Below are positions 15,588 through 22,814 of a DNA stretch of 22,814 bases, piece after piece (the first letter of the stretch is position 1; each line of letters opens with the position of its first letter). The stretch lies in NCBI GenBank assembly GCA_041573795.1, contig JBFFQB010000053.1, positions 1 to 22,814 on the forward strand, read 5' to 3'. The notes beneath the pieces were generated by a model. It was not told where the DNA came from. It ran no database searches and saw only the letters and a list, made by a program, of their open reading frames with translations. Made by a program: the position numbers and the translations under genes. The DNA is from E44-bin32 sp041573795. Lineage in GTDB: Bacteria; Chloroflexota; Anaerolineae; Anaerolineales; E44-bin32.

Positions 15588-16874
15588 TTAGTGTACCGAA
15601 CAGGAGATGCATGGATCGTAGGCACGCACCAGCATCTGGGCTGCAAGACTGATGGCAGCCTCACTCTCACCATCTACGGCCATCTTCTGTACAAGTGCTT
15701 CCAGGTCGTGTTGAATATTGGCGTGATTCTGACCGGTAGGGATCACGCAATCTGCCGCCTCGATCAGGCCCTGCTGATTGATTGTGTATGCGTGATAGAG
15801 AATCCCACGGGGCGCCTCGATTGCGCTGACCCCCTCACAAGCTTTAAGTTCGTACGGCGTTGACACCTGATAATCGGTCGAATCGATCAACTCATCGATC
15901 AAATCCGTTGATTCATAGATGATGTGAAAGCATTCAACCAATTGCGCAAGATTATGGTAGTAGGGATTGTGGATCATCGGTTTTAAACCGAGATCCTGGG
16001 AAACTTGCTTGGCGACAGAATGCAAATTCTCGTAGTTATTATTAAAGCGGGCTAATGCACCAACGGCGAAGGAATCTCGACTTAACCTGGCGAATTTGGA
16101 AGTAGAATGGCTTACCACATACTCATTCGTCATCGCCTTGTAGTCATCTTCGGATTTTTTTACCCCATCACTGGAAATCAGATTGCCTCCAAGGTAGGGG
16201 TAGGATCCATTCCCTTCCAGTGATATGTACTCGGTTGGGCGCTCAAAATCAGGCAGCTTAAAGGCTTTGAAGTGCTCCAATGCATCCCACAGATGGGGGG
16301 CAGTCTCGGCCAAATCCTCCCTCAATCTGATCAGCTGGCTCTTGCGCGGTCGCTGCGTCGTCCCCCCGATCTTAATCGCCATGGGGTGAGTGCTGCGGCC
16401 GGCGAACAATTCTGAGGCTTTGTTGGCGTAGTGTTTTAACCTGGTTGCGATTTCAATCAGTTGGGGCTGCGTATCCATGAGGGGCACGATGCTGTCGACC
16501 CCCAGGAGATCCGGCGCCACGAGAAAGAAGAGATGCAGGGTATGGCTCTGTAGGGTTTCAGCATGCTTGGCTAACAGCCTAACCTTCCTGGCTATGGCAG
16601 GGATCTCTATACCCAGACCGCGTTCAATCGCTCGGGCGCTTGCGAGTGCATGGGAGATGGAGCATATGCCGCAAACGCGGGCAGCGAGCAGGGGGGCGGC
16701 TTCGATTGAGAGACCCCGGAACATCATCTCGAAAAAGCGCGGGGTTTCCACGACCTCCCATGTACATTCAACCAGCTTTCCCTCTTCAACCCGGATTTTG
16801 ATATTGCCATGTCCTTCGACGCGGGCAATGTGTTCGATTTCGATCTGGACTGGTTCTGTAATCTCTACTTTCAT
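15588..16874 (-). CDS. hydA: [NiFe] hydrogenase large (alpha) subunit, group-3b-like
   Basis: A 428-residue catalytic subunit that binds the Ni-Fe(CN)2CO site and activates H2. The N-terminal motifs are HIARVEGHGNI and RVCGICSISHA, with C68 and C71 as two nickel ligands. The C-terminal motif is DPCISCSVH, with C422 and C425 the other two. The protein stops exactly after H428; the TAA follows immediately. Most [NiFe] large subunits carry a short tail after this residue that a dedicated protease removes during maturation, and here no tail is encoded. The gene is last in the hydB-hydG-hydD-hydA operon, 42 bases after hydD. The set matches cytosolic bidirectional sulfhydrogenase-type enzymes linked to NAD(P)H. 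Maturation genes (hyp) are not in the window. Confidence 0.9.
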   Translation of the reverse strand: MKVEITEPVQIEIEHIARVEGHGNIKIRVEEGKLVECTWEVVETPRFFEMMFRGLSIEAAPLLAARVCGICSISHALASARAIERGLGIEIPAIARKVRLLAKHAETLQSHTLHLFFLVAPDLLGVDSIVPLMDTQPQLIEIATRLKHYANKASELFAGRSTHPMAIKIGGTTQRPRKSQLIRLREDLAETAPHLWDALEHFKAFKLPDFERPTEYISLEGNGSYPYLGGNLISSDGVKKSEDDYKAMTNEYVVSHSTSKFARLSRDSFAVGALARFNNNYENLHSVAKQVSQDLGLKPMIHNPYYHNLAQLVECFHIIYESTDLIDELIDSTDYQVSTPYELKACEGVSAIEAPRGILYHAYTINQQGLIEAADCVIPTGQNHANIQHDLEALVQKMAVDGESEAAISLAAQMLVRAYDPCISCSVH

Positions 16875-16916
16875 ATCTCCATCTCATTGTGTTAGCAAAG
16901 TTTAAGTTTGGCTCAT

Positions 16917-17687
16917 CTACCTCAACAAGGGTAGGCCTTCATGGTCGGAGAAGGCGTTGAAGAAGCTTGCCCGTTCGGCAATTTCTGCCTTTGTATATCC
17001 ATGCTCACGCAGGATGGCGTAGAGCGACTCGAAATTGGCTTCTTCAACTGGACCCCGGCAACCCCAACAACCGGCACGATTGCGTGGACATGCTGCGCCA
17101 CAGCCCGCGCGAGTGATCGGGCCGAAACAAATGAGACCCATATCCATTACGCAGGTATTGATGCGCTGCTTGCATTCAACACACACCGGGTAGCGTGGGA
17201 AGTGTGGTTCCATTCCAAGAATAAGCCGACGGACGAGCCACTCAAACTCACTTTTTGAGATCGGACATCCGGGGAGTTCGATATCCACCGGGACAATATC
17301 TGCCACCTTGCGGACAGGCCCCGTCTTGACTTCTTGGTCTCCATAGACATGTTTTATGGCTGCGGGGATGTCAAAGCGCGCCCGTAGGTGATTGACCCCA
17401 CCGAGACAGGCGCAGGCACCCATGGCGATGAGTAGCTTTGCCTTCGCCCGAATTGCCTGCAAGGCTTGAATTTCGGTCTCGGTCGTGATGCTGCCTTCAA
17501 TAAATGCGATGTCGTAGCCATCGTGTTTATCCGAGGCGATCAAGCGGAAATCAACCACCTCAATATGTTTGAACAAGTCCTTTAGATTGTGCTCATCATT
17601 CGCAAGCTGCAACTGGCAACCCTCGCAGCCGGTGAAGCCAAACACACCGATTTTTGGTTTCGGTAGAGCAATCCCAAGATAATTCAT
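16917..17687 (-). CDS. hydD: [NiFe] hydrogenase small (delta) subunit
   Basis: A 256-residue electron-transfer subunit. The proximal 4Fe-4S cluster is bound by C21 and C24 (TGCEGC), C92 or C94 (MGACACLGG) and C141 (PGCP). A cysteine-rich C-terminal part (C169, C172, C179, C187, C196, C200, C207, C210) supplies two more 4Fe-4S clusters. There is no Tat signal, as expected for a cytoplasmic group 3 enzyme. It starts with ATG, 7 bases after GGAAAG, and 14 bases after hydG. Electrons from H2 oxidised in HydA pass through it to HydG and HydB. Confidence 0.92.
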   Translation of the reverse strand: MNYLGIALPKPKIGVFGFTGCEGCQLQLANDEHNLKDLFKHIEVVDFRLIASDKHDGYDIAFIEGSITTETEIQALQAIRAKAKLLIAMGACACLGGVNHLRARFDIPAAIKHVYGDQEVKTGPVRKVADIVPVDIELPGCPISKSEFEWLVRRLILGMEPHFPRYPVCVECKQRINTCVMDMGLICFGPITRAGCGAACPRNRAGCWGCRGPVEEANFESLYAILREHGYTKAEIAERASFFNAFSDHEGLPLLR

Positions 17688-17701
17688 GGCGTTCTTTCCA
17701 T

Positions 17702-18610
17702 TTAGATCGCTTCCTGCAAGTTCATGACGCTCCAGTAATCAAACACCGGTCCATCCAGACAGGTAAATGTGGAACCAACATTACAGCGGCAGCACTTGCC
17801 CATTCCACAATGCATCCGGCGCTCAAGGGAAACGAACATGCGCTGCCTTGGTAGTCCCAGGTTGCTCAGATGCTCGCAGACGAACTTAAACATGACCGGG
17901 GGACCGCAGACGATAGCAAAGGTGTTCTCAGGGTCTATGGGAATTTTGCCAATGAGCTGTGTGGGCAATCCGACGGGCCCACTCCAGGAGGCATCCGGAT
18001 GTTCCACGATCGTGTGAATGTTGAGGTTATAGACCTTGCACCACTCCTCATACTGGTAATCAAATAGCAGCTGGGAGGGATCGGGGGCACCATAGATGAT
18101 GGTGACATCGGAATAATCCGGACGATGTTCATTCACCCAGTAGATGCTGGAGCGCAAGGGAGCGATGCCCAGCCCTCCGGCGATTAGAAGCACATCATAG
18201 CCATTCATCTCACGCATGGGAAAATGTGTCCCGAAGGGGCCGCGTATGCCCACCACGGCACCGGCTTCAAGCCGGTGGATCATTCCGGTTACGCTTCCGA
18301 CATTGCGAATACAGAGTTCAATGAATTCACGATTAGAACTTGAACCCGAAATCGAAATCGCCACTTCGCCACATCCGGGTAGTTCGAGCATGACAAATTG
18401 ACCTGGAAGAAAACTGAAGCTCGCGCGCACTTCTGGATCCAGGATCTGGATCTGAAAGATTTTTTCCACTTGTGTCAGCGGGATCGCAGCAATGATACGC
18501 GCTTGATGGGCGTGCTCTGTTTGTAAGAGCTTGGACTTGCGGTTGAAATCTGGGAGCCTGCTCATGAATGGCTCCCGGTTGATGTCATAGCGGGGAATCT
18601 TGAAGGTCAT
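17702..18610 (-). CDS. hydG: hydrogenase gamma subunit: FAD/NAD(P) and 2Fe-2S diaphorase-like
   Basis: A 302-residue flavoprotein of the ferredoxin-reductase type. A beta-barrel FAD domain (about 35-130) holds PGQFVMLELPG and ISISGSSS. A nucleotide-binding domain (about 137-255) holds GGLGIAPLRSS (145-155) and VCGPPVMF. A C-terminal 2Fe-2S site has C268, C273, C276 and C284. It is the subunit that would exchange electrons with NAD(P)H. The ATG at 18608-18610 overlaps the TGA of hydB by four bases (ATGA), so the two are translationally coupled. NAD versus NADP preference cannot be told by eye. Confidence 0.9.
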   Translation of the reverse strand: MTFKIPRYDINREPFMSRLPDFNRKSKLLQTEHAHQARIIAAIPLTQVEKIFQIQILDPEVRASFSFLPGQFVMLELPGCGEVAISISGSSSNREFIELCIRNVGSVTGMIHRLEAGAVVGIRGPFGTHFPMREMNGYDVLLIAGGLGIAPLRSSIYWVNEHRPDYSDVTIIYGAPDPSQLLFDYQYEEWCKVYNLNIHTIVEHPDASWSGPVGLPTQLIGKIPIDPENTFAIVCGPPVMFKFVCEHLSNLGLPRQRMFVSLERRMHCGMGKCCRCNVGSTFTCLDGPVFDYWSVMNLQEAI

Positions 18611-19650
18611 CTCAGCTCCGTCTCATTAAGATCGTCGATCACAGCTTTGGGGGTGATCCCGGCCAGGCAAGCGGCGCCGCAGCGGTTGCAGCCGACGCAC
18701 AGGGATTGATTGAAGGCTTCGACAAAGCCCCGGAACTGGTGATAGTAGCGATATTTCAAGCGGATATGGGGCTCAGGCCTGAAGTTATGACCCCCGGCTA
18801 CCATGGCAAAATCGACCAGATTGCAGGAGTAGAGCAACCGCTCCTTACTCGCCTGCTTGAAGCTCATGTCCAGGTCTTCTTCAACGCCATAACAGTAGCA
18901 GGTTGGGCAGACCATGGCGCAGCTTCCGCAGCTCATGCACTTATCACCCCATTTTTTCCACACTTCCGATTCAAATTCGAGGTCCATCAACTCGGGAATG
19001 ATGGTGACGTCGACCTGGGTTTTGAACTTTGATTCGATCTGCTTTTTTACTGTCTTGTAGGTATCCTGGTCCGCCTCGGTCACCTCTTCGCCGCCATAAG
19101 ATTCAATCATGCGGTAGCCAGTATCCGATCCGATGGCAACAAAGTATTTCTGCCCGATATCCGTGAGGAAGAGGTCAAATCCCTTGAAAACAATATCGGC
19201 ATCGACTGAGCGGCAAAAGCAATCTTCAAGGGGTATATGATCGAGACCAATGATGACCGTGTTTCGCCGTCTGGATGAGTAGTAGGGGTTGGGGTAGGAG
19301 CTCTTCAACATAACTTCGTCGAGTTTCCGCAGGGCGTTGATATCACAAGCCCGCATCCCCACAATGACTCGGGGATGCACGCTATAACGGATTTCTTGAT
19401 CCCACTCCGTCTCGACCAGGTTGTAAGTAGCCAGTGTCTCTCTAAAAGGAAGAAAGAAATTTTTAGGGGACGAATGGGTGCGGGTGTAGTCCATCTGGAG
19501 CTCATCAAATTCGTTCAACTTTAGGAAGCGATAGACCTTATTTCCATACTTGTCAAAATCGCGCCACTTCGGACCGAAAACGTCATTTTCTTGCATCAGG
19601 CCTTCGATCATTTTGCGGAAATTGTCCTTGCTGATCGTCTTATAGAGCAT
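18607..19650 (-). CDS. hydB: hydrogenase beta subunit, two 4Fe-4S clusters
   Basis: A 347-residue Fe-S subunit of the sulfhydrogenase/group 3b type, first gene of the operon. The body contains VGMRACDINALRKLD and GLDHIPLEDCFC. The C-terminal part has two ferredoxin-like cluster motifs: C238-x2-C241-x2-C244-x3-C248 (followed by PTC) and C318-x2-C321-x2-C324-x3-C328. It acts with HydG as the electron-exchanging half of the complex. ATG at 19650 has GGGAG about 9 bases ahead, inside the CTCCCGGGAG palindrome (about 19661-19670). Related proteins of asrA type also occur in anaerobic sulfite reductases, but the adjacent hydD/hydA fix the assignment here. Confidence 0.9.
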   Translation of the reverse strand: MLYKTISKDNFRKMIEGLMQENDVFGPKWRDFDKYGNKVYRFLKLNEFDELQMDYTRTHSSPKNFFLPFRETLATYNLVETEWDQEIRYSVHPRVIVGMRACDINALRKLDEVMLKSSYPNPYYSSRRRNTVIIGLDHIPLEDCFCRSVDADIVFKGFDLFLTDIGQKYFVAIGSDTGYRMIESYGGEEVTEADQDTYKTVKKQIESKFKTQVDVTIIPELMDLEFESEVWKKWGDKCMSCGSCAMVCPTCYCYGVEEDLDMSFKQASKERLLYSCNLVDFAMVAGGHNFRPEPHIRLKYRYYHQFRGFVEAFNQSLCVGCNRCGAACLAGITPKAVIDDLNETELR

Positions 19651-19705
19651 TAAAAATACTCCCGGGAGTTGGATATTTTTTCCCTCTTTTCCATACTACA
19701 ACTTT

Positions 19706-19750
19706 CTTGATCAAGATTGGTAGGCTATTAGTGATATATTTCACTAGTAG
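19706..19750. promoter_or_regulatory. operator-like inverted repeats upstream of the hydrogenase operon
   Basis: CTTGATCAAG (19706-19715) is a perfect 10-base palindrome. CTATTAGTGA (19725-19734) and TCACTAGTAG (19741-19750) form a 10-base inverted repeat with one mismatch around a 6-base AT spacer. They lie 56-100 bases upstream of the hydB start, where a redox or H2-responsive regulator could bind. The first resembles half of an FNR/CRP site without the central spacer. No regulator is named. Confidence 0.4.
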
Positions 19751-20121
19751 AATGACATCTTTGCCGATTGGATGGTTTGCGGTAAGCGTGAAAGAATAAA
19801 GTGGACGACATGGCAAGCCTTGCCGGCATGATCACCACAAGCGGCGTCAAGCTAAAATTCGATTCAGGAATACTGGCGCTGGGTGCTAGGACGTGTCGGG
19901 GAAGATCAAATATTGCGGTAACTCCTGAGCAATTGTCTCGATCTGCCGATTGTCGCTTTCTTCTTGAGGGTGGGATGTAGAGCGGGTATGATCTCATGCA
20001 AATCCCACTCGGTTTCTATTGTCTCTATCCTTATGTGGGATCAGCAGGGTTTTGGTGCAGCGGTTGTAAGGTTCATTGTTCCCTGGAAATTTTCATTCTC
20101 ACCCTTCAAGGAGGAAAGTTA

Positions 20122-20175
20122 TACTTGATACAAGTAACACAAATATGATGATATTAGCCCGTTTTTACTTGATAC
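20122..20175 (+). promoter_or_regulatory. paired operator-like site upstream of the ABC transporter
   Basis: TACTTGATACAAGTA (20122-20136) is a perfect inverted repeat: TACTTG, 3-base spacer, CAAGTA. Its first ten bases, TACTTGATAC, recur exactly at 20166-20175. The 44-base offset is about four helical turns, which puts both sites on the same DNA face. It lies 170-220 bases before the first permease gene. This fits a transport-gene repressor such as a LacI or GntR family member, but the protein is unknown. Confidence 0.5.
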
Positions 20176-20345
20176 GGTTTTATGCCATTATTAAGGCTCG
20201 ACGAGAACATGGTTGATACCTTTGGTACTTCACAAGCTTTCTTGCACATCTTAAAACCCCATCAAGTGCCATTTGACTCTTGCTACCCTGTTCTGCATGA
20301 AAAGTCCATCTTTATTCCCAGGCAACGAGGAGGGTCCTTGCATCG

Positions 20346-21488
20346 ATGCGAGAGCGACTTAATTCAATTCTCGATTCTCTCTTACCCGTAATTGCCACAC
20401 TTGCTGCGCTTAGCGTGGGCGCGGTGATGCTGCTTCTTCTCCGCGTCAATCCCATTACAGCATACGGTGCACTTTGGGAGGGCGCCTTCGGCAGTTCGAA
20501 CGCCCTGGCAGAAACGTTGGTCAAGGCGACACCCCTATTGTTTGTGGGATTAGGAATATGTATCGCCTTTCGCGGCTCGGTGATCAACATTGGTGGTGAG
20601 GGACAAATGGTGGTAGGGGCCATCGCGGCAACCTTGCTTGGGCTAGTATTGGTGGATTGGCCCGGTTGGATTGTCGTGACCTTAGCGCTGCTCGCAGGCT
20701 TTATCGGAGGTGCTATCTGGGGGGGCATCCCGGGATTTCTCAAAGCTTACTTCAATGTAAATGAAATCTTGAGCACAATCATGATGAACGCCATCGCTGT
20801 TCAGGCGATGAACTTCTTGTTGCGTGGACCGATGATCGATCCTGCACAAGCCGAGTTGGCTTCCAAGATCCCCCAGACGGCGAGGTTAATCGAGGCATAT
20901 CGTCTGCCCCGGCTCGTGCCCACGCGCTTACACCTGGGAGCATTGATCGCTGTTATCCTCGCTGTCCTGGTTTATATCTTGCTCTGGCGAACGACCCTGG
21001 GCTACCGAATCCGTGCCGTTGGACAGAACCCACATGCTTCCCGGTATGCTGGGATTAGCGTAAAGCGCCACGTCGTCCTGGCACTCTTGTTCAGCGGCGC
21101 CTTCGCCGGATTGGCCGGGGCGACGCAAGTTTATGGGGTCAACTTTCGCATGATCACGGACGGGTCGGCCACTGGATTCACCGGAAGCGCGGGCTTCAAC
21201 GGGATCGTGGCTGCACTTTTTGGACAATTGCATCCCATTGGCACGATCCCCGCTTCGATCTTGTTCGGTGCCCTGCTGGTCGGTGCGAATAAGATGCAGC
21301 GAGTGGTTCAGGTTCCATCGGCGTTGATCATCGCCCTGAATGGGCTCGTTGTGGTCTTCGTCGTCTCGAGTGAGATCTGGAGGCAGCGGAGACAGCGCAG
21401 GCGCCTGCGGGATGCTGTGGCCGAAAGCGAGCACCCTCCCGAGTTGGACAAAGATGACGTAGCTTCAACCGAGGAGATGGGATCATGA
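20346..21488 (+). CDS. ABC transporter permease, BMP/nucleoside type (first)
   Basis: A 380-residue integral membrane permease of the BPD_transp_2 (RbsC/YufP) family. Family marks are VNPITAYGALWEGAF near the start, INIGGEGQMVVGA (about 80-92), VNEILSTIMMN and RAVGQNPHASRYAGISV in the cytoplasmic loop that contacts the ATPase. The long charged tail (RRQRRRLRDA to the end) is unusual but plausible. ATG at 20346 follows GAGGAGGG (20327-20334) at a rather long 11-base spacing. It overlaps the second permease by four bases. Together with the BMP-type lipoprotein at 22557 this points to nucleoside or related small-molecule uptake. Confidence 0.9.
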   Translation: MRERLNSILDSLLPVIATLAALSVGAVMLLLLRVNPITAYGALWEGAFGSSNALAETLVKATPLLFVGLGICIAFRGSVINIGGEGQMVVGAIAATLLGLVLVDWPGWIVVTLALLAGFIGGAIWGGIPGFLKAYFNVNEILSTIMMNAIAVQAMNFLLRGPMIDPAQAELASKIPQTARLIEAYRLPRLVPTRLHLGALIAVILAVLVYILLWRTTLGYRIRAVGQNPHASRYAGISVKRHVVLALLFSGAFAGLAGATQVYGVNFRMITDGSATGFTGSAGFNGIVAALFGQLHPIGTIPASILFGALLVGANKMQRVVQVPSALIIALNGLVVVFVVSSEIWRQRRQRRRLRDAVAESEHPPELDKDDVASTEEMGS

Positions 21489-22417
21489 TCAGCGAGTTAA
21501 TCTCAACCACGGTTATAATCGGGATCTTGGCCTCGGGAATTCGCCTGGCAACACCCTATCTCTATGCTGCCATTGGGGAAACCTTCGGCCAACGAAGTGG
21601 CGTCCTTAACCTGGGCGTAGAGGGGCAAATGCTCCTTGGGGCATTCGCGTCTTTCTACATTGTATTTATCACCGGTGATCTATGGCTGGGAATTTTGGCT
21701 GCCATCCTGGTTGGCGCCATCATGGGTTTGGCCATGGCATTTGTCACGGTCAATTTGCAGGCCGAGCAGGGTATCAGCGGTATCGGCTTCTATCTCTTTG
21801 GGTTGGGATTGAGTGATCTACTCTTCCAGCGCTTACTCGGAACGGTTGAAACTGTCAGTGGATTCTCAAAGATAAATATCCCCTTTTTAAGTGAGATTCC
21901 CTTCCTCGGTGAGATCTTCTTTCAACAAAACCTGTTGGTTTACCTGGCGTTTGCCCTGGTGCCGATCAGCTGGTTTATGTTGAACAAGACGACACTGGGA
22001 TTAAAGATTCGTGCGGTGGGAGAGCATCCGGAAGCCGCTGACTCACTAGGGGTCAGTGTCGCTCGAGTACGCTATTTCACGATTACATTGGGAGGCATCC
22101 TCTCGGCGGTTGCGGGTGCTTCGCTGTCGATTGCGCTGCTAAATGTCTTTCAGCAAAACATGACCAGCGGACTCGGTTTTATCGCCGTTGCATTGGTCTA
22201 TTTTGGCGGGTGGCGACCGTGGGGAGTGTTGGGAGGAGCCTTACTGTTCAGTATGGTGAACTCTCTGCAGCTATGGGTGCAGGTGCTGGGTTTACCGATC
22301 CCTTCCGACATCGCAGTGATGATGCCTTATGTCTTGACTATTCTGGCGTTGATTGTGGCTGTGACCCGTGTACGAGCACCCTCGGCTCTGACCAAACCTT
22401 TTGGACGCGGTGATTAA
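21485..22417 (+). CDS. ABC transporter permease, BMP/nucleoside type (second)
   Basis: A 310-residue permease of the YufQ/NupQ type that would pair with the first permease as a heterodimer in the membrane. It has TPYLYAAIGETFGQRSGVLN and LGVEGQMLLGA near the N-terminus, the loop RAVGEHPEAADSLGVSV, and LGFIAVALVYFGGWRP. The ATG at 21485-21487 overlaps the upstream TGA (ATGA), so translation is coupled. The ATPase usually found with such pairs is not between them and must be downstream of the window or elsewhere. Confidence 0.92.
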   Translation: MISELISTTVIIGILASGIRLATPYLYAAIGETFGQRSGVLNLGVEGQMLLGAFASFYIVFITGDLWLGILAAILVGAIMGLAMAFVTVNLQAEQGISGIGFYLFGLGLSDLLFQRLLGTVETVSGFSKINIPFLSEIPFLGEIFFQQNLLVYLAFALVPISWFMLNKTTLGLKIRAVGEHPEAADSLGVSVARVRYFTITLGGILSAVAGASLSIALLNVFQQNMTSGLGFIAVALVYFGGWRPWGVLGGALLFSMVNSLQLWVQVLGLPIPSDIAVMMPYVLTILALIVAVTRVRAPSALTKPFGRGD

Positions 22418-22446
22418 TTCAATTTAAATATTTAGAGGAGGAGGTG

Positions 22447-22470
22447 ATGCGACAAGAGTTTAGTAAATAG
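22447..22470 (+). CDS. possible seven-codon leader peptide
   Basis: An ATG at 22447 opens MRQEFSK and a TAG. It sits behind a very strong ribosome-binding tract: AGAGGAG at 22434-22440 is 6 bases ahead, and AGGAGGTGAT, fully complementary to the 16S rRNA tail, is at 22439-22448. The tract is in the 139-base gap between the second permease and the BMP lipoprotein. It may be a leader that tunes expression of the lipoprotein, or a leftover ribosome-binding site. Evidence is the site alone. Confidence 0.25.
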   Translation: MRQEFSK

Positions 22471-22556
22471 AGTTCTGCTGCCGAAGCCCAGGAGGCTGAG
22501 GAAGCATGATAATAAATCGAAATCCAATTTATCAATTACGAAGGAGAAGCAAGAGA

Positions 22557-22814
22557 ATGAAATCCTATAAGCTATTGAGTTTGGTCCTTCTAGCAGCGCT
22601 GATTTTAAGCGCCTGTGGTGGGGCGGCTCCAGAAGAGGAGCAGCCGGTGGTTGCTGAAGGACCATTTCGCGTTGCCGTGGTGATGCCCAGCGCCATTAAT
22701 GATCTGGCCTTCAGCCAGAGCATGTATGACGCCCTGGTTGCGATTCAGGATGCGATGGGCGGAGCGGAGATGATGGAGCTGGTCTACTCGGAGAGCATGT
22801 TCGTTGTCGATGAT
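22557..22814 (+). CDS. BMP-family substrate-binding lipoprotein, 5' part only
   Basis: The reading frame is open to the window edge (86 codons). Residues 1-19 form a lipoprotein signal peptide with lipobox LSAC (C19) followed by GG. An acidic spacer (EEEQPVVAEG) leads to FRVAVVMPSAINDLAFSQSMYDAL, the first strand and helix of the BMP/PnrA/Med-type periplasmic-binding fold. It is the probable solute-binding partner of the two permeases. ATG at 22557 has AAGGAG about 10 bases ahead. An in-frame ATG at 22506 with GAGGA close by would add 17 basic residues and is less likely. BMP homologues commonly bind purine nucleosides, but the substrate here is unproved. Confidence 0.88.
   Translation, partial: MKSYKLLSLVLLAALILSACGGAAPEEEQPVVAEGPFRVAVVMPSAINDLAFSQSMYDALVAIQDAMGGAEMMELVYSESMFVVDD

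Larger units (their letters stand above)
19651..20345. other. 695-base gap without a convincing gene
   Basis: This region separates divergent units (hydrogenase to the left, ABC transporter to the right) and must hold both promoters. It contains inverted repeats at 19706-19715 and 19725-19750, an orphan Shine-Dalgarno (20108-20117), operator-like repeats at 20122-20136 and 20166-20175, and short reading frames (for example GTG 19801 to 19980, and ATG 19996 to 20148). The frames have no recognisable motif and overlap frames of equal quality on the other strand. They could be remnants of a lost gene. I see no tRNA, IS end or phage site. Confidence 0.5.

Noticed and set aside
19728..19997. 89-codon minus-strand frame in the gap upstream of the hydrogenase
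   Set aside because: No family motif and no good ribosome-binding site. It overlaps an equally plausible plus-strand frame (19801-19980), and composition does not favour either.
19996..20148. 50-codon plus-strand frame with a CxxCxxxC motif (CSGCKVHC)
   Set aside because: No ribosome-binding site ahead of its ATG. The frame runs through the orphan Shine-Dalgarno and the operator-like dyad. It is probably chance.
20182..20391. 69-codon frame overlapping the first permease
   Set aside because: Runs into the start of a clear permease gene in another frame, and shows no recognisable domain or start signal.

Overview
The window is a mixed-strand stretch of bacterial chromosome. It contains no rRNA or tRNA gene, no insertion sequence and no CRISPR array that I can see. 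Gene content suggests a Chloroflexota bacterium, probably Anaerolineae: a four-subunit cytosolic NAD(P)-type [NiFe] hydrogenase, a BMP-type nucleoside ABC transporter, several lipoproteins with beta-helix, SH3-like or NodB-like domains, a DUF2277 protein, and a GC-rich REP-like hairpin. This placement is an inference from gene style, not a demonstrated taxonomy.

Left part (1-5783). The first codons of a leftward gene and a sulfite-oxidase-type molybdoenzyme diverge from a region carrying a strong operator-like palindrome. Next comes a small lipocalin-like protein with a good terminator. A leftward MenA/UbiA-type prenyltransferase follows, fused to an unidentified soluble N-terminal domain. 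Beyond it lies a decayed, truncated second copy of the small lipocalin-like gene. A large secreted beta-helix lipoprotein closes this part.

Middle (5784-15064). A nuclease combines a Cas4-like Fe-S PD-(D/E)XK domain with a DEDD exonuclease-like DUF2779 domain. It is followed by a NodB-like lipoprotein and a REP-like hairpin. From about 15064 down to 8761 everything is on the minus strand. The first group is a di-haem cytochrome c, two small membrane proteins and an Asp-box (BNR) beta-propeller. The second is a membrane histidine kinase, a NarL/LuxR response regulator and a GNAT acetyltransferase, tightly packed with coupled starts.

Right part (15065-22814). A DUF2277 gene converges on a complete group-3b-like hydrogenase operon (hydB-hydG-hydD-hydA, minus strand), and the two share a terminator hairpin between them. 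HydB carries Fe-S clusters, HydG is the FAD/NAD(P) and 2Fe-2S diaphorase-like subunit, HydD is the small Fe-S subunit and HydA is the Ni-Fe subunit. Together they would couple H2 to NAD(P)H in the cytoplasm. HydA ends exactly at its last ligand-motif histidine, so it lacks the usual cleaved C-terminal tail. About 700 bases without a convincing gene separate this operon from two overlapping ABC permeases and the start of a BMP-family substrate-binding lipoprotein, which runs off the right edge. The transporter ATPase is not in the window.

I did not find a clear new multi-gene system. The best leads are the fused prenyltransferase, the tail-less hydrogenase subunit, the two-nuclease fusion, and the operator-like repeats in front of the transporter and at the left edge.
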